The notes under the pieces: model-generated
What the model saw: only the letters and a program-made list of their open reading frames with translations
Database searches by the model: none
Told to the model about the DNA's origin: nothing
NCBI GenBank assembly: GCA_016714045.1
Contig: JADJNY010000002.1
Coordinates: 682,001-746,000 of the forward strand
Source: Planctomycetota bacterium
GTDB lineage: Bacteria > Planctomycetota > UBA1135 > GCA-002686595
DNA length: 64,000 nucleotides
Reading direction: 5' to 3'
Shown here: positions 1 to 7,331 of the stretch, in pieces
How positions within the stretch are numbered: position 1 is the stretch's first letter
Layout of the letters: each line of letters begins with the position of its first letter
Translations under genes and position numbers: made by a program

Positions 1-1157
1 CGGCCGAGTCGTTCACGTTGACGAGCCACATGACGCTCCTCACGAGCCTCGCCCCGAGCGTTCACCGCGTCGCTCCGGAGGCCGCACTGTCGCCGCGCGT
101 GACGACGCTCGCCGAGGCCCTGCGTGCGTCGGGACGGTTCACCGCGGCTCAGGTCGACGACGTGCCGTGGCTCGACGCGCGCTTCGGCTTCGCGCGGGGG
201 TTCGACGTCTATCGGACCGTGGCCGACGATGGCGCGGTCAAGAACGAGGCTCTGGAGTCGGTGTTGGAGGACCTCGGCGGCGAACCGTTCTTCCTCCTCG
301 TGCATTACTTCGACGCGCACTCGGACACGAACCGGCTTCCGTACGACTCCGAGGCGCAGGATTTCGAACGCTTCGCAGGCTGGTACCGCGGGTCGTTCGA
401 CGGCTGCGATGCTCGAGCACGCTGCGCGTCGCGCTGGTTGCTCGAGCTGCACGAGAGCGGCGTGGTACCCGACGACGAGATCGTGCGCTTCGTCGCGAGC
501 CAGTACGACGCGGGCGTCGCGAGCCTCGACCGGCTCGTCGGCGCGCTCCTCGACGACCTCGACCAGCGCGGGCTCCTCGACCGCTCGATCGTCGTCGTGA
601 CCGCCGACCACGGCGAGGAGCTCTTCGAGCACGGCAAGCCGCTGCACGGCCGGGCCTACGACGAGTCGGTCCGCGTCCCGCTGCTCGTCCGCCTGCCCGG
701 GCAAGCGGCCGCGCGCGTCGTCGATGCGCCGGTCGGGCTGGTCGACGTCGCGCCGACGTTACTCGACCTCGCCGGCGTGCCGATCCCGCGCACGATGCAG
801 GGTGAGAGCTTCGCTCGCCTCGCGCGCGGCGAGGCGGATCCGGGGCGGCGCGCGCACGTGCAACTCGACCTCGACCGCACGCCGCGCGGGGTGCGCACCG
901 CGCGCTGGAAGTGGCTCGACGTCGGCGCGGGCGAGCTCTACGACCTGCGCGACGATCCGCTCGAGCGGAAGAACCTCGCCGGCGCGCCCGAGGCCGAGGC
1001 GGTGGAGCGCGAGCTCCGCGAGCTGCTCGCCCGCGAGCGGGCGCGCTGCTCCGAGTCCGCGCTGGAACTCGGCGCGACGGCGCGCCCCGCGGGGCTCGAC
1101 GGCGGCGCGCGGGGGAAACTCTCCGACCTCGGCTACACGGGCGCGGAGGACGATTGA
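1..1157 (+). CDS. Sulfatase / alkaline-phosphatase-superfamily hydrolase, 5' end outside window
   Basis: The frame is open from the left edge, so the gene begins upstream. Its first visible residues include T-L-T-S-H-M-T-L-L-T, which matches the nucleophile region of arylsulfatase-like enzymes (T/S-L-P-S-H-x-S-L-x-T). About 200 residues further on is the metal-binding block TADHGEELFEHG followed by LHGRAYDESVRVPLLVR, then the usual C-terminal LYDLRDDPLERKNLA. Family members hydrolyse sulfate or phosphate esters and are often envelope-associated; the substrate cannot be told here. The P of the nucleophile motif is T. The first local start (TTG at 18) would remove the active-site region, so it is unlikely to be the true start. 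The stop overlaps the start of the next gene by 4 nt, so the two are probably co-translated. Confidence 0.85.
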   Translation, partial: AESFTLTSHMTLLTSLAPSVHRVAPEAALSPRVTTLAEALRASGRFTAAQVDDVPWLDARFGFARGFDVYRTVADDGAVKNEALESVLEDLGGEPFFLLVHYFDAHSDTNRLPYDSEAQDFERFAGWYRGSFDGCDARARCASRWLLELHESGVVPDDEIVRFVASQYDAGVASLDRLVGALLDDLDQRGLLDRSIVVVTADHGEELFEHGKPLHGRAYDESVRVPLLVRLPGQAAARVVDAPVGLVDVAPTLLDLAGVPIPRTMQGESFARLARGEADPGRRAHVQLDLDRTPRGVRTARWKWLDVGAGELYDLRDDPLERKNLAGAPEAEAVERELRELLARERARCSESALELGATARPAGLDGGARGKLSDLGYTGAEDD

Positions 1158-1738
1158 GCGCGACCAAGACCGGTCGCTTCGCGCTCGCGAGCGCCGCTCT
1201 CGCGGGCGCTTCGGCCTGCGTAGCGGTCGTCGAGCCTCCGCTCGCGCGCGACGGGTTCGTCGAGGTGCTCGTCGTCGACGAGGCGTGCCACAAGGGCCTC
1301 GTGCTTCCGGGCGCGGCGGGCGAGCTCGTCGAATGGGGGTTCGGACACCACGGCTGGTACGCGCTCGAGCACAACCGCTGGTACCACGTCCCCGGGACGG
1401 TGCTCTGGCCCGGGGATGGCGCGCTGTCCCGTCGCGCGTGGGGAGCCGACGAGCGCGCACGCCGAGCTCCGCGTGACGTCGTCGCGTTCCGCGCGGATCC
1501 CGAGCTTGTCCGCCGACTCGGGGAGGAGCTCGAACGGGAGTTCGATCGCGCGCGAGAGAGCCTGCACCACTCCGAGGCATGGCAGACGGACTTCGTGCGG
1601 AGCGGCGAGCGCTACTGGATCTTCCACGATTGCCACGACGCGACGGCGAGCTGGCTCGAGGACCTCGGCTGCCGCGTCGAGCCTGCGCTCGTGCGACTGG
1701 GACTGCGCTTCCGCGTTCCCCGAACCATGCGGGATTGA
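1154..1738 (+). CDS. Small secreted/lipoprotein-like protein, weak DUF2459 resemblance
   Basis: A 194-residue protein that starts at a TTG inside the stop region of the sulfatase-like gene (TTGA overlap), so it is probably translationally coupled to it. The N-terminus TGRFALASAALAGASAC looks like an export signal, with a Cys that could be lipidated, although the lipobox is not canonical. The centre has WYALEHNRWYHVPGTVLWPG, and the C-terminus has a HDCHDATASWLEDLGC stretch. The latter resembles the NCxxW...L...G segment of DUF2459 and related envelope proteins of unknown function. I cannot assign a reaction. A weaker alternative is a start further upstream in the same frame, but that would run deep inside the sulfatase gene. 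Confidence 0.7.
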   Translation: MSATKTGRFALASAALAGASACVAVVEPPLARDGFVEVLVVDEACHKGLVLPGAAGELVEWGFGHHGWYALEHNRWYHVPGTVLWPGDGALSRRAWGADERARRAPRDVVAFRADPELVRRLGEELEREFDRARESLHHSEAWQTDFVRSGERYWIFHDCHDATASWLEDLGCRVEPALVRLGLRFRVPRTMRD

Positions 1739-1783
1739 GTTCGTTCGCCGACTGCGGAACACTGCCATCCCCTGGAGGTCCGC

Positions 1784-3154
1784 ATGCCGCTTCAACTCGT
1801 CGATCCGTTCCGCGTGGCTCCGTTGAAAGACGTTCCGTTCGACTCGTTCGGCGACGTCGACCGGAAGATCGAGCGCGCGCGCGCCGCGCAGCGCTCGTGG
1901 TGCCACGTGCCGCTCGCCGAGCGCGTGCGGGAAGTGCAGCACGCGGTGCAGTACTTCGCCGCGCACGAGGCGGAAATCGCCCGCGACGTGTCGCAGCAGA
2001 TGGGGAAGCCGATCCGCGAGGCGCGCGGCGAGGTGAAGACGCTGCTCGCGCGCGCCGAGTGCATGAGCGCGCTCGCGGGCGAGGCGCTGGCGCCCGTGCC
2101 GGTGCCGGGGAAGCCGGGGTTCACGCTGCGGATCGAGCACGCGCCGGTCGGGCTCGTGCTCGACATCGCGTCGTGGAACTACCCGTTGATCGTGCCGGTC
2201 AACGTCGTCGTGCCGGCGCTGCTCGCGGGGAACGCGGTGCTCTTGAAACACAGCCCGCTGACGCCGCTCGCGGGTGCGCACTTCGAGCGCGCGTTCGAGA
2301 CGCTGTCGATCCAGGGGCTCGTGCAGAACGTCGTCGTGTCGAACCAGGACGCCGAGCACCTCGTCGCGGACAAGCGCATCGACTACGTGTCGTTCACGGG
2401 TTCGGTCGCGACGGGGAAACGCGTCTACAGGACCGCGAGCCAGCGCGTCGTCGGCGTCGGGCTCGAGCTCGGCGGGAAGGACCCCGCGTACGTCGCGGAG
2501 GACGCGGACCTCGACTTCGCGGCCGCGAACGTCGTCGACGGCGCCTGCTACAACGCGGGGCAGAGCTGCTGCGCGGTCGAGCGCGCGTACGTGCACCACG
2601 CGCACTACGACGCGTTCCTCGTGAAGGCGAAGAAGGCGCTGGAGGAGTACGTGCTCGGCGATCCGCTGCTCGAGACGACGACGATGGGGCCGATCGCGCG
2701 CAAGGAGCAGCTCGAGGTGCTCGAGCTCCACGTGCGGGACGCGCTGCAGCGCGGCGCGCGGCTCGTGACGGGCGGCAAGCGGCCGTCGCATCTCTCGGGC
2801 TGGTTCTTCGAGCCGACGCTGCTCGCGGACGTGCCGAACGACGCGCTCGTGATGCAGGAGGAGACGTTCGGTCCGATCCTGCCCGTCGCGCGGGTGGGTG
2901 ACGACGAGGAGGCGCTCGCTCGCATGAACGACAGCCGCTACGGCCTGACCGCGTCGGTGTGGACGAAGAACGCCGCGCGCGCCGAGCGCTTCGCGCGCGA
3001 GCTCCAGGCGGGCACCGTGTACCAGAACCGCTGCGATTACCTCGACCCGGCGCTCGCGTGGACGGGTTGGAAGGAGAGCGGGCTCGGCTCGACGCTGTCG
3101 CGCTTCGGGTTCGCGGCGTTCACGCGGAAGAAGTCGATTCACTTCCGGGCGTGA
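1784..3154 (+). CDS. NAD(P)-dependent aldehyde dehydrogenase
   Basis: A 456-residue member of the aldehyde dehydrogenase superfamily, which oxidises an aldehyde to the acid with NAD(P)+ in the cytosol. Visible signatures in order are SWNYPLIVPVN (cofactor/substrate channel), SFTGSVATGK (NAD-binding helix), the general base Glu228 in GLELGGKDP, the nucleophile Cys262 in YNAGQSCCA, and EETFGPILPV near the C-terminus. The length is normal for the family, though shorter than the roughly 490 residues of betaine aldehyde dehydrogenases. A good GGAGG ribosome site lies about 8 nt before the ATG. The substrate is not evident. It could act with the gamma-glutamyl ligase and hydrolase genes near 21-24 kb in polyamine breakdown, but nothing local proves that. 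Confidence 0.93.
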   Translation: MPLQLVDPFRVAPLKDVPFDSFGDVDRKIERARAAQRSWCHVPLAERVREVQHAVQYFAAHEAEIARDVSQQMGKPIREARGEVKTLLARAECMSALAGEALAPVPVPGKPGFTLRIEHAPVGLVLDIASWNYPLIVPVNVVVPALLAGNAVLLKHSPLTPLAGAHFERAFETLSIQGLVQNVVVSNQDAEHLVADKRIDYVSFTGSVATGKRVYRTASQRVVGVGLELGGKDPAYVAEDADLDFAAANVVDGACYNAGQSCCAVERAYVHHAHYDAFLVKAKKALEEYVLGDPLLETTTMGPIARKEQLEVLELHVRDALQRGARLVTGGKRPSHLSGWFFEPTLLADVPNDALVMQEETFGPILPVARVGDDEEALARMNDSRYGLTASVWTKNAARAERFARELQAGTVYQNRCDYLDPALAWTGWKESGLGSTLSRFGFAAFTRKKSIHFRA

Positions 3155-3291
3155 GCCGAACGGGAATCCCGGAGGTTCTGCCACTGACCGTGAGAGCCCA
3201 CCCGGGTCTTGGGTTCGCACCCTGGGACGGAGTCGTGAGCATGTTGTAGACTGCCGCGCCCTGGCCAACTCTGGTTCGATCCCTCCCGACC

Positions 3292-4593
3292 ATGTACGTC
3301 GGCAAAGTCACACTCACGAACATCCGCGGCTTCGAACACCTCGAGTTCGATCTCGCTCGTCCCGATGGCCGCTATGCGGGATGGACCGTGTTCACCGGCG
3401 ACAACGGGTCGGGGAAGAGCGCCTTGCTCAAGGCTATCGCGCTCGGGCTCGCGGGCCGCGACACGGCGCGCTCGCTCCAACCGAGTCTCCATCGTTGGAT
3501 CCGCCTGGGAGCGGAGCCCCACGAGGGCTTCATTCAGGTTGAGATCGTCCGTCAGGCCACGGACGACCTGTTCGCAGAGTCGGGGCGAACCGCAGACTCC
3601 TCCTTCCCGGCCAAGCTCAAACTGCGCAACGGCGGGCGCGACGTCACGCTTGAACCCGTCGTTCCGGAGGGTCGTCCCGACAAGTACCGCGCGCCCGAGC
3701 GCAGCATCTGGTCGACCGAGGCTCGTGGGTGGTTCGCGTGCGGTTACGGACCGTTCCGTCGCGTGTTCGGTGCTTCGCCAGAGGCCGCGCGTCTGATGGC
3801 GGTGCCCACGACCGCTCGCTTCGTGACGATGTTCGAGGAGGCGGCGTCCCTGGCCGAGGTCGATCAGTGGATGCGCAACCTCAAGCATAAGGAACTCGAG
3901 AAGCGCACCGACGAGACCGAGCAGCTCTCGATCCTGCTCGAGATCCTCAACGACGAACTCATGCCGAATCAGATCGTAGTCGACCGTGTCGACTCCGACG
4001 GACTGTGGCTCCGTGACCGGAACGGCGTGCAGCTCTCCTGGCACGAAATGAGTGACGGCTATCGCTCTGCGCTCGCGTTGCTCGGCGACATCCTGAGGCA
4101 CCTGATCGACGCCTTCGGCACGGAAGGGCTGACCGAGCGCGGTGTGGATGGGAAACTCCGCATCGTTCGAAGCGGCGTCGTGCTCATCGACGAGGTCGAC
4201 GCGCACCTACATCCGGAGTGGCAGCGGGAGATCGGTTTTTGGCTGACCCGTCACTTCCCGAACATCCAGTTCCTGGTCACGACGCACAGCCCGCTGATCT
4301 GCCAAGCCGCCGACGAGAACGGGCTCTTCGTGCTGCCCGAACCCGGCGGCCAAGATCGTCCGCGTCCTCTCACGACCGAGGAGTACGAGCGCGTCATCGC
4401 TTCGCGCCCCGACACGATCTTGTTGTCCCCGGCGTTCGGCCTGGAAGCAACGCGGTCACCGCGTGCGGTCGAAGCGCTGCGCATGTCCGCAAGACTGCGC
4501 TCGAAGCAGCGTTCCGGCGCCCGTCTCACCACGGAGGAAGAGCTGACCCTCGAGCAGCTCGAGCTCTTCACCAGGTCCGACGAAGAGCCCTGA
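3292..4593 (+). CDS. ptuA: Septu-type ATPase (PtuA-like), AAA_21/ABC-type
   Basis: A 433-residue RecF/SMC-like ATPase. It opens with a beta-strand region (VGKVTLTNIRGFEHLEFD) and Walker A GDNGSGKS at residues 36-43. An ABC-type signature, MSDGYRSALALLGDI, lies near residues 252-266, Walker B LIDEVDAHLHPEW near 295-307, and the H-loop TTHSP near 329. The SDGYRS form of the signature and the directly following HNH gene (4-nt gap) are typical of PtuA in Septu systems and of the ATPase in retron-Eco7-like systems. PtuA is thought to sense phage infection and license the PtuB nuclease. No reverse transcriptase gene is adjacent, so plain Septu fits better than a retron. Codon use looks less extreme in GC than the neighbours, compatible with acquisition by transfer. 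Alternative: an uncharacterised AAA/HNH pair of the same superfamily. Confidence 0.8.
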   Translation: MYVGKVTLTNIRGFEHLEFDLARPDGRYAGWTVFTGDNGSGKSALLKAIALGLAGRDTARSLQPSLHRWIRLGAEPHEGFIQVEIVRQATDDLFAESGRTADSSFPAKLKLRNGGRDVTLEPVVPEGRPDKYRAPERSIWSTEARGWFACGYGPFRRVFGASPEAARLMAVPTTARFVTMFEEAASLAEVDQWMRNLKHKELEKRTDETEQLSILLEILNDELMPNQIVVDRVDSDGLWLRDRNGVQLSWHEMSDGYRSALALLGDILRHLIDAFGTEGLTERGVDGKLRIVRSGVVLIDEVDAHLHPEWQREIGFWLTRHFPNIQFLVTTHSPLICQAADENGLFVLPEPGGQDRPRPLTTEEYERVIASRPDTILLSPAFGLEATRSPRAVEALRMSARLRSKQRSGARLTTEEELTLEQLELFTRSDEEP

Positions 4594-4597
4594 GTCG

Positions 4598-5344
4598 ATG
4601 CGACGTATCGTGCGCAAGGAACTGACTCCCGCGACGACGGCTGCTTTGGAGCGGCGACAGGCGGAGGCGGATTCGGCACGCGCTTCGGGGATGTTGGACG
4701 TGAACGCCGCTTGGAGGGCGGCCCGCGATTCCAGCGAGTTCAGGCCCGTGCTGCTGGCGTTGCAGGACATGTCCGGGCACGCGCGGCGCTGCATGTACTG
4801 TCTTGACTCGCATGGAACGGACGTTGAGCACTTCCGACCGAAGTCCGTCTACCCAGAGAGCATGTTTCGCTGGGCGAACCTCCTACTCGGTTGTACCGAG
4901 TGTGGGCGCTTCAAGGGGAATCGCTTCCCAGTCGACGAGCACGGCGTGCCGCAGTTGATCGATCCCACCTCCGTCGATCCTTGGGAGCATCTCGATTTCG
5001 ATCCAGCCACGGGGATCCTGACGGCTCGCTTCGATCCTGCGAGAGGAGCGCCATCGCCGATCGGGGTGGCGACCGTGGAGATCCTGCGACTCGATCAGCG
5101 CGAAGTTCTGAGCCGTGGCCACTCTCGCACGTTCCGGCGACTGTGCGGAGTCGTCGAGCGAGCCACCGCATCAGGGCGAGTCGACGCCGTCGGGTTGATG
5201 CACGAACTGCTTGCAGCCGACGATCACGGCCTGGTCGATTGGTGCTTTTCCGTCCGCGGGCGACGCGAAGAGCCGTTCCGGACGCTCTATGAGCGGCACC
5301 ACGATGCGTGGGAGGCCTGCGCGCAGCACCTGTCGCTGGCATGA
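4598..5344 (+). CDS. ptuB: HNH endonuclease, Septu PtuB-like (TIGR02646-type)
   Basis: A 248-residue protein with a clear zinc-finger HNH nuclease core: C65-M-Y-C68, then the catalytic VEHFRPKS (His about residue 78), the Asn of RWANLLLGC, and a second Cys pair in LGCTECGRFKGNRFP. The tail LIDPTSVDPWEHLDFDP is also characteristic of the family. In Septu systems the HNH protein is the effector that cuts nucleic acid once the PtuA ATPase is triggered. The gene starts 4 nt after the ATPase stop, so the two form an operon. The first 60 residues (MRRIVRKELTPATTAALERR...) form a helical extension usual for this family. Alternative: an HNH protein of a related ATPase/nuclease system. Confidence 0.82.
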   Translation: MRRIVRKELTPATTAALERRQAEADSARASGMLDVNAAWRAARDSSEFRPVLLALQDMSGHARRCMYCLDSHGTDVEHFRPKSVYPESMFRWANLLLGCTECGRFKGNRFPVDEHGVPQLIDPTSVDPWEHLDFDPATGILTARFDPARGAPSPIGVATVEILRLDQREVLSRGHSRTFRRLCGVVERATASGRVDAVGLMHELLAADDHGLVDWCFSVRGRREEPFRTLYERHHDAWEACAQHLSLA

Positions 5345-5451
5345 TCTGCCGTTCTCAGGTCACTTGGCGAATCGCGATCCGGCCCCAGCTCCTTTCCAAG
5401 TGGTGTTCGGTACCTGGTGCGCAGACGAAGTTGCACGCGGCGCGCGCCGCG

Positions 5452-7056
5452 CTACTTCCCGCCCTTCGCCTTCCGCTCGCGCTCGAACTGCTCGACGCGC
5501 TCCGCGTATTCCTCGTTTAGGGCGGCGCACTTCTTCGCCCACGCGATCGCGTCGTCCCACTTCGCCTGGTGGAAGTAGACGAACGCGAGCGTGTCCATGC
5601 AGTCCGCGTCCTTCTCCTTCGTGAGCTCGATCGCGCGCTTCGCGACGCGCTCGGCGAGCACCAGGTCGCGGGGCTCGACGTGCTCGTCGCCCGGATCGAC
5701 GATCGACCAGCCGATCGCGTTCAACGCGTTCGCGCTGTCCTTCCCCGCGCCGTCGACGAACGCCTTCGCGAACGCGTAGGCCTCGTCCGGCTTCCGGAGC
5801 CGTACGCCGGTCGCGATCATCCGCAGGTGCGCGTAGCCGCCCATGCGCACGGGCTCGAGCGCGAGGAGCTGGTCGATGGCCGCGGCGACGCCGTTCCAGT
5901 CATCGCTCCGCATGGCTGCCTCGAGCGCGTCCGTCTGCACGTGCGTGCGCGCGCGCAGCTCGAGGTTCTCGAGGTTCGGCCCGTACTCCGCGTCGATCGC
6001 GACGCACTGCTTCGCGACGGCGACGGCCTCGTCGTACTTGCCCATGCGTGCGTGCACGGTCGCGAGCACGATCAGGCACTCCGCGTCCTTCTCCTTCGTG
6101 ATCGCGACGGCGCGCCGCGCGGCGCGGAGCGCGAGCTCGAAGTCCTGCGGCACGATCGGCTCGTCCGCGTCGAGGATCGCCATCGTGATGCCCATGGCGC
6201 CGTCGGGGCTGTCCTTGCCCGCGCCGTCGAGGTACGCCTTCGCGAACGCGTACGCCTCGTCGGGCTTCTCGAGCTTGACGCCGAGCGCGTGCAGGAGCGC
6301 CTTGACGTGCTCGCCCATGCTCACGGGCTCCATTTCGAGCAGTTTCTTCGCGTTGTCGACGACCTTCTCCCAGTTCTCCATCACCTCGGCCGCGCTGAGC
6401 GCGACGACGAGCTTGCGCGTGCGCAGCTCGAGCGCGATCGCCCCCTTGTACGCGGCCGCGGCCTGCGCGAGGTCGTGCTTCTCCGCGAGCACCTGCGTCA
6501 ACGTCGGCTCGATCTGGTCGACGTCGCCGATCCACGCGATCTTGCCCTGCTTGTCGACGAGGAAGAAGTTCGGCGGGAAGACCTGCTTCGCCGCCTCGCG
6601 CCACGTCTTGTCGACGAGCGAGTCCTTCTCGTACCCGAGCGCGAAGGTGATCTCGGCGGCGTGCTCCTTCGCGTACTTCTCGATGCTCGCGCTGCCCGGC
6701 TTGAGGCCGTCGCACGCCGTCGCGATCACGGTGAGGCCCGCGGCGCCCTTCTCCTTCTGCAGCTTCGAGAGCGCGACGAGCACGTCGTCGACGAGGAACG
6801 TGCTCGAGCCCCACGGGCTGACGAGGTAGACCTTGCCCTTTTCGAGCTTCTCGACGGGCGTGCCCGCGATCCACTTCGCGATCGCGAGCGCGGGCGCATC
6901 GTCGCCGACGTAGAGCGTGGGCATCTCGACCGCCTCGTCGGCCTTCGCGGGCGCGGGCTTCGGCGCGCCGGTACCGGGGGCTTGCGCGAGCGCGCTCGGG
7001 AGCGCGAGGGACGCGACGAAGGCGAGGAGGAGCGCGGGAGCGGGTGTGTGCGACAT
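5452..7056 (-). CDS. Exported thioredoxin-fold protein with duplicated TPR-like repeats; active-site cysteines absent
   Basis: The 534-residue product starts with a clear signal peptide (LLLAFVASLALPSALAQ). Residues about 45-185 have the thioredoxin/TlpA layout, with the pattern ...VYLVSPWGSST... where the active-site W-C-x-x-C should be, and a later FPPNFFLVDKQGKIAWIG strand. Both redox cysteines are therefore missing, so it cannot be a normal disulfide oxidoreductase. The rest is two roughly 130-residue TPR-like copies, each containing KPDEAYAFAKA, DGAGKDS, ITKEKDAEC or LTKEKDADC, and a MGKYDEAVAVAKQC or QAKWDDAIAWAKKC block. It is probably a periplasmic binding or scaffold protein. No Shine-Dalgarno sequence precedes the ATG. 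The start was chosen because it places the signal peptide at the N-terminus. Confidence 0.8.
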   Translation of the reverse strand: MSHTPAPALLLAFVASLALPSALAQAPGTGAPKPAPAKADEAVEMPTLYVGDDAPALAIAKWIAGTPVEKLEKGKVYLVSPWGSSTFLVDDVLVALSKLQKEKGAAGLTVIATACDGLKPGSASIEKYAKEHAAEITFALGYEKDSLVDKTWREAAKQVFPPNFFLVDKQGKIAWIGDVDQIEPTLTQVLAEKHDLAQAAAAYKGAIALELRTRKLVVALSAAEVMENWEKVVDNAKKLLEMEPVSMGEHVKALLHALGVKLEKPDEAYAFAKAYLDGAGKDSPDGAMGITMAILDADEPIVPQDFELALRAARRAVAITKEKDAECLIVLATVHARMGKYDEAVAVAKQCVAIDAEYGPNLENLELRARTHVQTDALEAAMRSDDWNGVAAAIDQLLALEPVRMGGYAHLRMIATGVRLRKPDEAYAFAKAFVDGAGKDSANALNAIGWSIVDPGDEHVEPRDLVLAERVAKRAIELTKEKDADCMDTLAFVYFHQAKWDDAIAWAKKCAALNEEYAERVEQFERERKAKGGK

Positions 7057-7331
7057 GGAGGGGGGAGTCGGTGACGAAGACGCGGCGGAGCACGCACGGG
7101 CGCGCTCGGGCCGCGAGGATACCGGGCGCGGTGCGGGTCGCGAAGCGTGGCCGTGTCGCTCCATCTCGCGAGGACCGACCGGCAGCGCGCGCGGAGGTTT
7201 GGGAGCGAAGCGCTCGGGTGCTGCCTCGCGCGAGTCGCGAGCGTAGACTGCGAGCGCGCCGCGAGCGTTGCGCGACGCAAGGGCGAGTCGACGCGCCGAT
7301 CCCGCGCGTCGTGTCCGCGGAGGAAGGTTGC

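Noticed and set aside
3190..3291. TTCG-containing stretches (GGGTTCGCACCC, GGTTCGATCCC) resembling tRNA T-arms upstream of the Septu-like pair
   Set aside because: No acceptor stem, D-arm or anticodon arm can be folded around them. They are short chance matches, so no tRNA or tRNA remnant is called.
3155..5451. Retron-type version of the ATPase/HNH system
   Set aside because: No reverse transcriptase and no msr/msd-like structure lie beside the pair.
5308..5520. A 70-codon forward ORF between the HNH gene and the TPR gene
   Set aside because: Half lies over the HNH gene and half over the reverse-strand gene; no support.
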